From Acinetobacter parvus DSM 16617 = CIP 108168 (GTDB taxonomy: Bacteria > Pseudomonadota > Gammaproteobacteria > Pseudomonadales > Moraxellaceae): a stretch of 64,000 nt of DNA. Position numbers and translations under genes: made by a program. Below the pieces are notes generated by a model that saw only the letters and a list, made by a program, of their open reading frames with translations, made no database searches and was not told the DNA's origin. Positions within the stretch are counted from its first letter, which is position 1. Every line of letters starts with the position of its first letter. Shown piece after piece: positions 17,980 to 26,729 of the stretch. The stretch is from assembly GCF_000368025.1 (NCBI RefSeq), contig NZ_KB849212.1, forward strand, positions 1,210,600 through 1,274,599, in the 5' to 3' direction.

Positions 17980-18930
17980 TTAGGCCTGAATCACTTGTAT
18001 CCGTAACTCTTTAGGTAGACTAAACGTAATATTTTCCTCTCGCCCTTGAAGCTCTTGCGGAGCGGTCGCACCCCAGTCTTGCAAACGCTGAATCACTTGT
18101 TTGATTAAAATTTCAGGTGCAGATGCGCCAGCTGTCACACCAATTTTACTATCTGGCTTAAACCAATCTTTTTCAAGTTCATCTGCATTATCGACCAAAT
18201 AAGCTGATTTACCCATACGCTCAGCCAGTTCACGCAAACGATTTGAATTGGATGAGTTTGGCGAACCCACGACCAATACGACATCACATTTCTCCGCCAA
18301 GTCACGTACCGCATCCTGACGATTCTGTGTTGCATAACAGATATCATCTTTACGTGGTCCCTGAATCTTTGGAAACTTGGTTCTTAGGGCATCAATTACT
18401 TTGGCTGTATCATCAATCGAGAGTGTGGTTTGAGTGACAAATGCAACTTTATGAGGATGCTCAACGACCAAAGCTTCAACATCCTGTTCATCTTCAACCA
18501 GATAAATCTTTCCACCACCAGATTTATCATATTGCCCCATTGTGCCTTCAACCTCAGGATGCCCCTCATGCCCGATCAGAATGGCTTCGGTGCCCTCACG
18601 CGCGTACTTGGTTACTTCAATATGAACCTTGGTGACAAGTGGGCAGGTTGCATCAAACACTTTTAAGCCACGGCGATCCGCCTCCTGCTGTACAGACTTG
18701 GAAACACCATGTGCACTAAAGATGACAATGGAATCATCAGGAACCTGATCAAGCTCATCTACAAAAACAGCACCTCTTTGACGTAAATCATCCACCACAA
18801 ACTTGTTGTGCACCACTTCATGTCGTACATAAATCGGTGGGTCAAAACATTCCAATGCACGATTGACGATGGCAATCGCACGGTCAACACCAGCACAAAA
18901 ACCTCGTGGATTGGCGAGTACAATTTCCAT
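17980..18930 (-). CDS. ispH: 4-hydroxy-3-methylbut-2-enyl diphosphate reductase
   Basis: IspH (LytB) is the last enzyme of the MEP isoprenoid pathway and contains a [4Fe-4S] cluster. The 316-aa protein starts [19 protein letters not shown] with the first cluster cysteine at residue 12; the others are in [12 protein letters not shown] (near 96) and [11 protein letters not shown] (near 195). The start at 18930 follows a GGGGATGTT ribosome-binding site and matches family N-termini; an ATG six codons upstream is less likely. It is flanked by divergent gmk. Confidence 0.97.
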   Translation of the reverse strand: MEIVLANPRGFCAGVDRAIAIVNRALECFDPPIYVRHEVVHNKFVVDDLRQRGAVFVDELDQVPDDSIVIFSAHGVSKSVQQEADRRGLKVFDATCPLVTKVHIEVTKYAREGTEAILIGHEGHPEVEGTMGQYDKSGGGKIYLVEDEQDVEALVVEHPHKVAFVTQTTLSIDDTAKVIDALRTKFPKIQGPRKDDICYATQNRQDAVRDLAEKCDVVLVVGSPNSSNSNRLRELAERMGKSAYLVDNADELEKDWFKPDSKIGVTAGASAPEILIKQVIQRLQDWGATAPQELQGREENITFSLPKELRIQVIQA

Positions 18931-19032
18931 AACATCCCCTCTCATCATCTGAATATTTACGCCAAACTATTTCGTTTCATGGCACGCTACACTACAATAG
19001 CCAAGATATTTTATCATATCAGGAAAAATATC

Positions 19033-19656
19033 ATGTCGGGTCTATTGTTTGTCGTTTCTGCGGCATCAGGAACAGGCAAAACATCTCTCGTTAAAGCCCT
19101 ACTCGATCGAGTCAGCAACTTGCATGTTTCTGTCTCACACACCACACGAAGCCAACGTCCTGGTGAGCTTGACGGTGTTCACTATCATTTTACTGATACT
19201 GAAACATTTTTGGCCCAAGTTGAACAGGGCGGTTTTATTGAGTATGCAGAAGTATTCGGAAATTATTATGGTACGTCTCAGGCTAAGGTAAAAGAACAAT
19301 TACAACAAGGCCACGATGTATTACTCGAAATTGACTGGCAGGGTGCTGAACAGGTACGTCGGCTTTTCCCTGAATCAAAACAAATTTTTATCCTCCCTCC
19401 AACCCAGTACGATTTAAGACAACGTCTTTCCAACCGTGGTACAGACTCAGTGGATGTGATTGAACATCGTCTAAGCTGTGCAGTGGAGGATATGCGTCAT
19501 TTTGCCAATTTTGATTACGTGATTATCAATGACGATTTTAACAAGGCCGTTCATGATTTAGAGGCGATCATCACTGCCAACCGCTTGGTCACCACACAGC
19601 AAAGCGCTCGCCACCAACAACTCATCGCAAACTTGATTACGCTTAATCGCGACTGA
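19033..19656 (+). CDS. gmk: Guanylate kinase
   Basis: Gmk phosphorylates GMP to GDP. The 207-aa protein begins MSGLLFVVSAASGTGKTSLV with the P-loop ASGTGKTS near residue 11 and contains SHTTRSQRPGELDGVHYHF (GMP binding) and LLEIDWQGAEQVR. The start is at 19033 because AGGA lies eight bases upstream and the family begins here; the open frame extends back into ispH without meaning. It is followed by rpoZ and spoT, as in many proteobacteria. Confidence 0.97.
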   Translation: MSGLLFVVSAASGTGKTSLVKALLDRVSNLHVSVSHTTRSQRPGELDGVHYHFTDTETFLAQVEQGGFIEYAEVFGNYYGTSQAKVKEQLQQGHDVLLEIDWQGAEQVRRLFPESKQIFILPPTQYDLRQRLSNRGTDSVDVIEHRLSCAVEDMRHFANFDYVIINDDFNKAVHDLEAIITANRLVTTQQSARHQQLIANLITLNRD

Positions 19657-19742
19657 CTTTAATCGGGAATGGCTTGAGTCTTGCATAAAAGCCTTTTATA
19701 CTACTCAGTCTTTTAAATTGTGATGTTCAGACGAGACAACTT

Positions 19743-20021
19743 ATGGCACGTGTAACCGTTGAAGATTGTTTAGACCATGTAGATAACCGCTTCGAGTTGG
19801 TACTGGTGGCGAGTAAACGTGCACGTCAATTGGCACGTCAAGGTATCGAACCAACTGTAGAATGGGATAATGACAAACCAACCGTGGTTGCATTACGTGA
19901 AATCGCAGTGGGTCATGTCACTAAAGAGATTCTAAAACAACGCGACCAAGACTATCAGACTTCAAACCTTGATATGGTATTGTCTACAAATTCATTAAAT
20001 TTAGAAGGCTTCACTTTCTAA
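19743..20021 (+). CDS. rpoZ: RNA polymerase omega subunit
   Basis: The 92-aa protein has the omega signature [31 protein letters not shown]. Omega stabilises the beta-prime subunit and forms one ppGpp site in E. coli RNA polymerase. It stands between gmk and spoT, the conserved order linking it to the stringent response. Confidence 0.97.
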   Translation: MARVTVEDCLDHVDNRFELVLVASKRARQLARQGIEPTVEWDNDKPTVVALREIAVGHVTKEILKQRDQDYQTSNLDMVLSTNSLNLEGFTF

Positions 20022-20038
20022 AACGAATTTGCTTTGCA

Positions 20039-20071
20039 TAAAGCCCACTGTGAATACACTGGGCTTTTTTG
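20039..20071 (+). terminator. Terminator after rpoZ
   Basis: AAGCCCA (20041-20047) pairs with TGGGCTT (20059-20065), followed by TTTT. It implies that spoT has its own promoter in 20072-20227. Confidence 0.8.
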
Positions 20072-20227
20072 TTTTGAAAAAAACTGCTTTATATATTGAT
20101 AAAAGCAATATGCTTCATTGGAAAAATCTACGAGTTTTTATAATGAACAAATTGACAAGTTTCACAATATGCTTTTCATTAGAGACTAGTGTCATTTTAT
20201 TCTAATTCATATCAAAAAAGGTGTTTT

Positions 20228-22336
20228 ATGCCAGGCGAAGAGGTCAGCCAAGCCAAGCAACAACTCAAGGTCATTATTGAAGCCTATCTTAAGGATAGTG
20301 ATGTTCAACACGTGCTTGCTGCCTGTGATTTTGCCGATTTAGCGCATAGTGGCATCACCCGTAAAAGTGGAGAACCCTACGTTCTGCATCCGATTGCTGT
20401 CAGCTGTATTCTGGCACATATGCGTCTTGATGCGGATACGCTCATGGCAGCCTTGTTACATGATGTGATTGAAGACACGGAATTCTCCAAAGAAGAAATT
20501 GGCCAGAAGTTTGGGACTGTGGTTGCGGAACTAGTTGATGGTGTAACCAAGCTCAGCCATTCCAGTGACAAGGAATATAACAAGGCAGCCTCTTTTCGAA
20601 AAATTCTGCAAGCCACCTTACAGGACCCACGTGTCATTATTATTAAACTCGCCGATCGTTATCATAATATGACCACATTGGGTGCGTTGCGCCCAGACAA
20701 GCGCGCACGCATTGCACAGGAAACCTTTGATATTTTTGTACCAATGGCTCGCCTTGTCGGTATGAATGAAATGGCGGACAATCTGGAACATCTGTGTTAT
20801 CAGAATCTTGATCTGGACATGTTTAATGATGTGCAAACCGCATTGCTGGAAACCAAGCCTAAACGCTGTGAATATCAGGCGGTATGGGAACAGAAACTGA
20901 CTGACCTATTAAAAATCCATGACATCAAGGGTCGTATTAAAAAGAAAAATAACAATATTGAGCTGTTACGCCACTTTGTAAAAAATGAGATTGACCTAAA
21001 TGAACTTAGTCATAGCCATGCCTTTGAAATTATTTTACAAAGTATTGCGGACTGTGACCGTCTGGTGGAGGCGCTAAAAGACAACTTTCAGGTTCTACAA
21101 TATGAAGACCATATTCGCCGCCCTTTACCTGGTGGCAACCAGTCTTTAATGATCAAACTGAAAGGTGAAAAAACCACCCTTTCATTGACCATCCAGACTG
21201 AACTGATGCGTAAAGCAGCTCGCTTTGGCTTGGTACTGGGGGAAAATGCACCTCAGGCCTGCCGTTCAGCCATTCAGGCTTCTATGCAAAATCTCAATAC
21301 CTTAATTGATAGTGACTGTGCCAAAACCACATTTAGCGATTTGCTGGATTATCTGCATCAGGAAAAAATCTGGGTTTACACACCACATGGGCAATTGCAT
21401 GAACTACCTCAAGGTGCGACTGTGGTGGACTTTGCCTATTCTGCTAGCCTGTTTCTGGGTAACCATGCGGTAGGTGCTAAGGTTGATGGTGAAATTCGCC
21501 CCCTCTCCACTCCCCTGCATAGTGGTCAGGTTATCGAAATTATTACCGATGTACTGGCAACCCCAAACCCTGACTGGCTGAGTTTTATTAACACCCAGAA
21601 AGCACGTCGTGCCTTGCAAAACATGCTAAGAGAACAGGATATTGACGAACAGCGTCTGGTTGGTCAACAGGCGCTCAATCGTGCTTTAAAACTGTTTCAC
21701 CGCTCAATTGATGACCTTTCCCAAACTGACTGGATTAATGTTCTAGAATGGCGACATTTGAGCAGTAAAGACACCCTATTTGAACAAATTGCGGTGGGTG
21801 ACCTATTGCCCCAACTCGTCGCAAACCATCTATTTTCACAGGATTACCATTCACAGCATCATGAAGCATCTGACCGCTTGATCCTGGGTACAGAAGGGGT
21901 TGATGTCAAATATGCACACTGTTGCAATCCCGTGTTGGGTGACCCGATTCAGGGACATTTATCTCGACGTGGCTTGATTGTGCATCGATCGCGCTGTCGT
22001 AATTTACTGCATGAACAACAACTGCATCCAGAAAATATCATGCCGCTGCATTGGCAGTCTGAAGAAGTGGATGATGTACGTTTCAGTGCCTATCTCTGCA
22101 TCCATATGATCATGAATGATGAACAGATTTCAGAGTTGATCTACCAATGCCGTAAAGCCAAAATCGGGGTGGAAACAGTCGATTCCCATGATCAAAAAAC
22201 CTACGTGAATATTGTGGTCAGCAACCGTAAACAGATTGCTCAAATCATTCGTGATCTACGCATGCATTTTGGCTTTCCACGTATTGAACGCCTAAATATG
22301 CCTATTGTTCAGGCTGATGTTGCCAAAGTCGGCTAA
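20228..22336 (+). CDS. spoT: (p)ppGpp hydrolase SpoT with degenerate synthetase domain
   Basis: This 702-aa RelA/SpoT-family protein has an HD hydrolase domain with LLHDVIEDTEFS (near residue 75) and KLADRYHNM (near 140), both intact. The synthetase region is decayed: where active enzymes have NGYQSLH and EVQIRT, this has GGNQSLMIKL and SLTIQTEL near residues 300-330. A TGS domain follows (KIWVYTPHGQLHELPQGATV, near 375), then a zinc-finger-like part (YAHCCNPVLGDP) and a C-terminal ACT domain. Moraxellaceae SpoT, studied in A. baumannii, is a monofunctional hydrolase, and this sequence agrees. The start at 20228 follows AAAGGTG; a GTG 13 codons upstream is possible. Confidence 0.93.
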   Translation: MPGEEVSQAKQQLKVIIEAYLKDSDVQHVLAACDFADLAHSGITRKSGEPYVLHPIAVSCILAHMRLDADTLMAALLHDVIEDTEFSKEEIGQKFGTVVAELVDGVTKLSHSSDKEYNKAASFRKILQATLQDPRVIIIKLADRYHNMTTLGALRPDKRARIAQETFDIFVPMARLVGMNEMADNLEHLCYQNLDLDMFNDVQTALLETKPKRCEYQAVWEQKLTDLLKIHDIKGRIKKKNNNIELLRHFVKNEIDLNELSHSHAFEIILQSIADCDRLVEALKDNFQVLQYEDHIRRPLPGGNQSLMIKLKGEKTTLSLTIQTELMRKAARFGLVLGENAPQACRSAIQASMQNLNTLIDSDCAKTTFSDLLDYLHQEKIWVYTPHGQLHELPQGATVVDFAYSASLFLGNHAVGAKVDGEIRPLSTPLHSGQVIEIITDVLATPNPDWLSFINTQKARRALQNMLREQDIDEQRLVGQQALNRALKLFHRSIDDLSQTDWINVLEWRHLSSKDTLFEQIAVGDLLPQLVANHLFSQDYHSQHHEASDRLILGTEGVDVKYAHCCNPVLGDPIQGHLSRRGLIVHRSRCRNLLHEQQLHPENIMPLHWQSEEVDDVRFSAYLCIHMIMNDEQISELIYQCRKAKIGVETVDSHDQKTYVNIVVSNRKQIAQIIRDLRMHFGFPRIERLNMPIVQADVAKVG

Positions 22337-22499
22337 AGTATTTCCAGGCAAACATATACTAGAAAAATATTGAAGCTGATTTGCCAAAATAAAAATTTAA
22401 AAACAATAACGACTACACAGTATTCAGCAGTTTCGCACCTATAGTTTTGTGTTAAAGTCACAGGGTTACAAGATAGAAAAAATGACATAGGAGAGCTTA

Positions 22500-22889
22500 A
22501 TGCCACGTCAAGTTATTCATACTGAACACGCCCCTGCTGCTATTGGAACATATTCTCAGGCAATTCTGGTTGGCAATACGCTCTACCTTTCAGGACAGAT
22601 TGGTTTAGACCCGTACAGTATGGAACTTGTAGAAGGGATTGAAGCCCAGATTCGCCGAGTATTTGACAACCTTAAAGCGGTCTGTGCTGCTGCGGGCGGA
22701 AGTCTGGCAGACATTGCCAAACTGAATATTTTCCTGACAGATCTTTCCCACTTTCAACTTGTAAACCAGATCATGGGTGAATATTTTGCTCAACCCTATC
22801 CAGCTCGTGCAGCATTGGGTGTCGCAAGCCTACCTAAAGGTGCACTAGTCGAAATGGATGGTATTGTTATTATTCCAACACAGAATTAA
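22500..22889 (+). CDS. ridA: RidA family enamine/imine deaminase
   Basis: RidA hydrolyses reactive 2-aminoacrylate and related imines released by PLP enzymes. The 129-aa protein carries [17 protein letters not shown], the conserved arginine in [21 protein letters not shown], and the length of the YjgF/YER057c/UK114 family. It follows spoT by 163 bases, as in other proteobacteria where it is the gene after spoT. It has a good GGAGAG ribosome-binding site. Confidence 0.95.
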   Translation: MPRQVIHTEHAPAAIGTYSQAILVGNTLYLSGQIGLDPYSMELVEGIEAQIRRVFDNLKAVCAAAGGSLADIAKLNIFLTDLSHFQLVNQIMGEYFAQPYPARAALGVASLPKGALVEMDGIVIIPTQN

Positions 22890-22920
22890 ATGCTATATTT
22901 ATCAAATAGATAAAATAAAG

Positions 22921-22953
22921 AAAAAATACCACCGATCAGGTGGTATTTTTTTA
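22921..22953 (+). terminator. Terminator of ridA
   Basis: AATACCACC (22925-22933) pairs with GGTGGTATT (22939-22947), followed by a T-run. Confidence 0.88.
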
Positions 22954-22998
22954 TTCAAATTCCCAATGATAATAATCCCACTTCCAGAATGAAATTCA

Positions 22999-23040
22999 TT
23001 GACAAACAATAATAATTATCAATAATAACAATTATCGCAT
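22999..23040 (+). promoter_or_regulatory. bfd promoter with Fur-box-like repeats
   Basis: TTGACA (22999-23004) is spaced 16-17 bases from AATAAT/ATAATA (about 23021-23027). Overlapping it are AATAATTATC and AACAATTATC hexamer-type repeats (23009-23036) that resemble the Fur 19-mer. This fits iron repression of bfd. The exact box is uncertain. Confidence 0.6.
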
Positions 23041-23061
23041 TTGTATTTGTGGATCACTCCC

Positions 23062-23256
23062 ATGTATGTCTGTTTATGCCGTGGAATCACAGACCAAGAT
23101 ATCAAGGACGCCGTTGCAAATGGCGCTGAAAGCTATCGTGAAATTCGTGATTTACTCGACTTAGGCACCTGCTGTGGTCGCTGTGCTCCAGAAGCTCGCA
23201 ACATCATCAGTGATGAGCTTGCTGAAATTGCCGCACGTATTTCTGTTGCTGCTTGA
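23062..23256 (+). CDS. bfd: Bacterioferritin-associated ferredoxin
   Basis: Bfd is a small [2Fe-2S] protein that reduces ferric iron in bacterioferritin for release. The 64-aa protein starts MYVCLCRGITDQDIKDAV and has cluster cysteines at 4, 6, 38 and 41 (GTCCGRCAPEAR). The start at 23062 matches the family; an ATG seven codons upstream is in frame but atypical. The stop codon TGA lies inside the conserved terminal bases (TTGACATCC) of the insertion-sequence remnant that follows, so the end of the gene was redefined by that insertion. Confidence 0.93.
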   Translation: MYVCLCRGITDQDIKDAVANGAESYREIRDLLDLGTCCGRCAPEARNIISDELAEIAARISVAA

Positions 23257-23569
23257 CATCCTCCCCGACCTAAAGGACGGGGATTCCTACTGCTAGATGG
23301 CAATGTCCTGCCACGAAACAGATACTATAGTTCTCTGCTTCTTATTCCAATGTAGTCCTACCTTTCGGATTGCAAAGAGTGCACGGATTACAATGGGGAA
23401 AACTGTTTTTTTTCGTGTTGTATCAGTCTGCTGACTAAAAATATACAACGTAATTATCATAGCACATGGATTACTAGATTCAAATGTTTTTAGCAATCCT
23501 AGCCAATCCCCAAAAGGGGGACTAGCGGATTGCAGCCTTATATCCTCGGGCTAAACCCCGAGGTTTTAC
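23253..23569 (-). mobile_element. Internally deleted IS200/IS605-type remnant
   Basis: This stretch of about 315 bp shares both ends with the complete element at 58222-59781: TTGACATCCTCCC...GACCTAAAGGACGGGG at one end and TATATCCTCGGGCTAAACCC then CGAGGTTTTACG at the other. Inside is a piece recalling the tnpB zinc-finger region (CTACCTTTCGGA near 23360), without an open frame of the family. A hairpin TGGCA-ATGTCC-TGCCA and a 41-base imperfect palindrome (23493-23533) are present. It encodes no transposase, so any movement would depend on TnpA in trans. Confidence 0.8.
23493..23533. repeat. Imperfect palindrome near left end of IS remnant
   Basis: GCAATCC (23493-23499) pairs with GGATTGC (23527-23533), with an inner stem TCCCC-AAAA-GGGGA. 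It lies just inside the left-end hairpin (23544-23563) and is not present in the complete element, so it is specific to this non-autonomous copy. Confidence 0.75.
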
Positions 23570-23721
23570 GGCTATTCGGATAAAAATCATAATAATATCA
23601 GGACATTTTTGATTGTGATTTTCATTTGCTGTTCTATAAACCACTCGCCAGATCATTATTTGTTGATTAAAATCATATAAATTGCCTCAATAAAGGCATG
23701 GGTGTTTTTGGAGCAAGGGCA

Positions 23722-24186
23722 ATGAAAGGCAATCGTGAAGTCATTAATCAACTGAATCAGGTGCTTTATCACCATTTAACTGCAATCAATCAATATTTTT
23801 TACATTCCCGCATGTTTAATGATTGGGGAATCTCACAATTGGGTTCAGCCGAATATAAAGAGTCCATTCGCCAAATGAAGCATGCGGACAAGATTATTGA
23901 ACGTATCTTATTTTTAGAGGGATTACCGAATCTACAACACCTCGGCAAGCTCTATATTGGTCAGCATACCGAGGAAGTTCTGAATTGTGACATTCGCAAG
24001 GTTAAGGAAAATATAGCCGCAATTAAACAGGCGGTTGAACTTGCAGAAGCTCAACAGGACTATGTGACCCGTGACTTGGTACAGGAAATCCTAGAAAAAG
24101 AAGAAGAATATTGGGATTGGCTCGATACCCAACTCGACCTCATTGAAAATGTTGGCATTGAAAACTATATCCAAAGCCAGATTTAA
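23722..24186 (+). CDS. bfr: Bacterioferritin subunit lacking most ferroxidase ligands
   Basis: The 154-aa protein is clearly bacterioferritin (AINQYFLHSRMFNDWG, IERILFLEGLPNLQ, DWLDTQLDLIE). The haem ligand Met52 is kept. Counted against E. coli Bfr, the di-iron ligands are E18 to His, E51 to Gln, E94 to Val and H130 to Tyr; only His54 and Glu127 remain. In some bacteria such haem-binding, ferroxidase-deficient subunits form mixed 24-mers with a second, catalytic Bfr. A partner gene is not in the window. The start at 23722 gives the family N-terminus MKGNREVINQ. It lies downstream of bfd, separated by the IS remnant. Confidence 0.93.
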   Translation: MKGNREVINQLNQVLYHHLTAINQYFLHSRMFNDWGISQLGSAEYKESIRQMKHADKIIERILFLEGLPNLQHLGKLYIGQHTEEVLNCDIRKVKENIAAIKQAVELAEAQQDYVTRDLVQEILEKEEEYWDWLDTQLDLIENVGIENYIQSQI

Positions 24187-24192
24187 ACAGTC

Positions 24193-24238
24193 AGTTTCAG
24201 GCTGAAGCCGAAATAATCTTTGCTTTCAGCCTAAAACT
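24193..24238. terminator. Bidirectional terminator between bfr and pglL-like gene
   Basis: AGTTTCAGGCTGAAGC (24193-24208) pairs imperfectly with GCTTTCAGCCTAAAACT (24222-24238), between the two convergent stops. Confidence 0.65.
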
Positions 24239-24256
24239 AAACTTAGGTAGAGGCTG

Positions 24257-25897
24257 TTATTTTAAATGATGATTTAATTCAACAATATCAGCCAACCTTA
24301 TATTCTCTCCATATAACTGTTGCAATATAAAAAGTTGCTGCTCTGCTTCAGCCATTTTCTGGTTGTAAACCAATAACTGGGCATATTTTTTCAGGTTATA
24401 AGGTGTTGCCTTGTTCTTAACCATATCACTCCACTGCATTAAATCCTGATCCGACATAGACACGGTTGGTTTTAGTGCAATCCAAACCAGACGTTGCTGG
24501 AATTGGCTAAGTAATAAAATACGTGAACTCCCCATAATTTCTACTGTAGGTTGCTGCCCCTTGAATAGCAATTGGCTGTTTTCCTGATAAACTTTATAGT
24601 CCCTCCAGATCATGAATAGCAAAACCAGCGAAATCACCCAGCAACCACGAATCACATTTTTATGAAGCGTGATACCTTTTAGGTTAGGCGTTTGAGCCTG
24701 AATCAATCCCAACAGAAAGCCCATAGGTAATAGGAAATAGGCATAACGCTGTGGAAATTCAAGCATTGCATGGATCAGGATGGCACTCACCATCAGCATC
24801 GCGATAATTGAAATAGTGTCTTTGGTATTTTTATTGAGCCAAAGCAACCATACTGCCATATAGGCAATAATCAAAAGTCCCAGTGGAATGCCATTCCAAA
24901 TTAAGATGTCCAGTAACACATTGTGCCCACTGGTGACCCATTCATGTGACGGATGCAGGGGGAAAACCGTCATCTGCGCAACACTGGTTTGATTCCAGCC
25001 ATATCCCCACCACGGCTGTTCTTTTAATGCCAAAAGCATTTGCGTCCAGATTTCAAAGCGCAGATAGCCCGAACTTGCTCGTTCTACAATGCTATCAGCT
25101 TCAATGACCGCCGTTCCTGTAGAGCTTTCAATTGCATGGGTAAAGACAGGAATCCCCCAAGCTGCTATTGCAAAAAACCCAATGCACCATAACGACAGCT
25201 TGAGAACATTTAAACGTGGAGTTTGCTTAAACTGTTTGTAAATCCAATAGATAAAAATAAATAAACACACTACCCATGATGTGCGGGACTGACTCAATGC
25301 GATAGCAAACAGGATGATCAAACTTGTACAACCAAGCAGCCATACAGAAGCTTTATGTTTTTCATATAAATATAAAGCCCCCATTAACCCCATGACTAAA
25401 AAAGTCGCCATATTATTGGGCTGACCAAAATTGGCATAGGGACGATTGCCTTTAAGCTGCATAATGCCATATAAACTTGATTCAAGTCCCAACCATTGCA
25501 CCATCGCCATCAGACTGGTAACACTCGCGATAATAAGTAATAGCCAACAAACCTGTTTCATCAACTGTTCACGAGCACTTGGTTGTAACGATAGGTTATA
25601 CCCCATCACTACCATGAACCAGAAACCCAGTAAATACACACTACTCAATAAGGCAATACTAAAATCAAATACTAGACCAAAGCTCCACTGCAATAATGGA
25701 ACAAATGCAACTGACAATATATAAAGTTGCAGCTTGGGAATTTGAATATTTCGATTGAGAAAGAGTGTAAGTAATGCTAGTGCAGCAGCGAAAGTCGCCA
25801 ACTCGCTGGAAAATGTCACCCAGGGATAGGTGTGAAATGGCGATAGCCAAGAGAAACTAAGCAGCAGCGCTGTCAGTAATAAACATAATGATTGCAT
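24257..25897 (-). CDS. pglL: PglL-type O-oligosaccharyltransferase
   Basis: This 546-aa inner-membrane protein has about a dozen hydrophobic segments and the PglL/Wzy_C features RPYANFGQPNNMATFL near residue 150, SGYLRFEIWTQMLLALKEQP near 280 and the periplasmic loop HPSHEWVTSGHNVLLD near 325. A soluble C-terminal domain (about 430-546) matches the extra domain of PglL enzymes. PglL moves glycan from undecaprenyl diphosphate to Ser/Thr of exported proteins. Acinetobacter strains often have a general PglL and a pilin-specific enzyme next to the pilin gene; this one looks like the general type, but it could serve the pilin. Confidence 0.82.
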   Translation of the reverse strand: MQSLCLLLTALLLSFSWLSPFHTYPWVTFSSELATFAAALALLTLFLNRNIQIPKLQLYILSVAFVPLLQWSFGLVFDFSIALLSSVYLLGFWFMVVMGYNLSLQPSAREQLMKQVCWLLLIIASVTSLMAMVQWLGLESSLYGIMQLKGNRPYANFGQPNNMATFLVMGLMGALYLYEKHKASVWLLGCTSLIILFAIALSQSRTSWVVCLFIFIYWIYKQFKQTPRLNVLKLSLWCIGFFAIAAWGIPVFTHAIESSTGTAVIEADSIVERASSGYLRFEIWTQMLLALKEQPWWGYGWNQTSVAQMTVFPLHPSHEWVTSGHNVLLDILIWNGIPLGLLIIAYMAVWLLWLNKNTKDTISIIAMLMVSAILIHAMLEFPQRYAYFLLPMGFLLGLIQAQTPNLKGITLHKNVIRGCWVISLVLLFMIWRDYKVYQENSQLLFKGQQPTVEIMGSSRILLLSQFQQRLVWIALKPTVSMSDQDLMQWSDMVKNKATPYNLKKYAQLLVYNQKMAEAEQQLFILQQLYGENIRLADIVELNHHLK

Positions 25898-25911
25898 ATT
25901 TCGATATAAAA

Positions 25912-25944
25912 AAGAGCTTCATCGCATTATACATTGAAGCTCAA
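25912..25944 (-). terminator. Terminator after the TfpX/TfpZ gene
   Basis: TGAGCTTCA and TGAAGCTC arms (25914-25921, 25935-25942) form a hairpin followed by a T-run on the minus strand, between the accessory gene and pglL. Confidence 0.7.
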
Positions 25945-25974
25945 TAAAACTGGTTTTATAGCTTGGTGTTTCTT

Positions 25975-26706
25975 TTAATTCCAAGGTCTCAAATCAACAA
26001 TCTTTACGACTTCACCGTTTTCTTTATTGATCAGCACAGTCATATCCACAGCGTTGGCTTTCAATGGTACAAATGCTGTGGCTTGAGGATACTTGGCTAA
26101 CGTTTTTTGCACAAGTTGAGGATCATTATATTTTTTGAGTTCATCTAATGGCTTAGCATATTGCTGCATCTGTGGTTTAACCAACTTAAAATCAACATAA
26201 CGCTCTGGCTTTTGAGCAATAGAAACTCCTACTAATTCTGCAAACATATCATCATTACGAGTTTTAGAATCTTTAGCAAACTGCACACCGACAAACTGTG
26301 GCTTGAACCAAGATACATGTTGATATTGTGGTAAGGCTTTTGTGATATTGTATTCAAATACTTCATTCTTTTTAATTAGTTCAAAACGGTCTACCGTATA
26401 TGCAATCCACGCAGGGCGGCCTTGTTCGATGCTAAACACCCCATAACACAAAGCCGCGATTTGAATGAGAATAATGACACTTAGGTCAAATTTGAGTGTT
26501 TTTTTACCTTCTTTATAGACCAATAAACCTAAAAGTGGCCCTAAAATCACGTCGATGACCAAGAGCATTAAAAAGATATGCGTCACCCCGACGGCAGTGG
26601 CTAGCGGTGCTGGATACCAAATAAAAAAAACGAGTCCAATCACGAATAAAGCGATTAGGAAAGAGAGTAATAAGTGACTAAGGAAAAACTTTAAACGATT
26701 GGACAT
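25975..26706 (-). CDS. TfpX/TfpZ-like type IV pilin accessory protein
   Basis: The 243-aa protein has three N-terminal membrane segments (about residues 10-30, 36-62, 72-95; e.g. LLVIDVILGPLLGLLVYKEG) and a soluble C-terminal part ending ENGEVVKIVDLRPWN. This arrangement and its place downstream of a pilin gene and an oligosaccharyltransferase fit the TfpX/TfpZ accessory family, which assists particular pilin types. The biochemical function is unknown. It follows the preceding gene by 23 bases and probably belongs to the pilA transcript. Confidence 0.75.
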   Translation of the reverse strand: MSNRLKFFLSHLLLSFLIALFVIGLVFFIWYPAPLATAVGVTHIFLMLLVIDVILGPLLGLLVYKEGKKTLKFDLSVIILIQIAALCYGVFSIEQGRPAWIAYTVDRFELIKKNEVFEYNITKALPQYQHVSWFKPQFVGVQFAKDSKTRNDDMFAELVGVSIAQKPERYVDFKLVKPQMQQYAKPLDELKKYNDPQLVQKTLAKYPQATAFVPLKANAVDMTVLINKENGEVVKIVDLRPWN

Positions 26707-26729
26707 TCAAATCTCACGACATTGATATT

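Noticed and set aside
18808..19032. Upstream extension of gmk into ispH
   Set aside because: It overlaps ispH on the other strand and adds 75 residues absent from guanylate kinases.
23293..23496. A 67-codon minus-strand frame inside the IS remnant
   Set aside because: No match to TnpB motifs and no start context; more likely decayed sequence that happens to be open.
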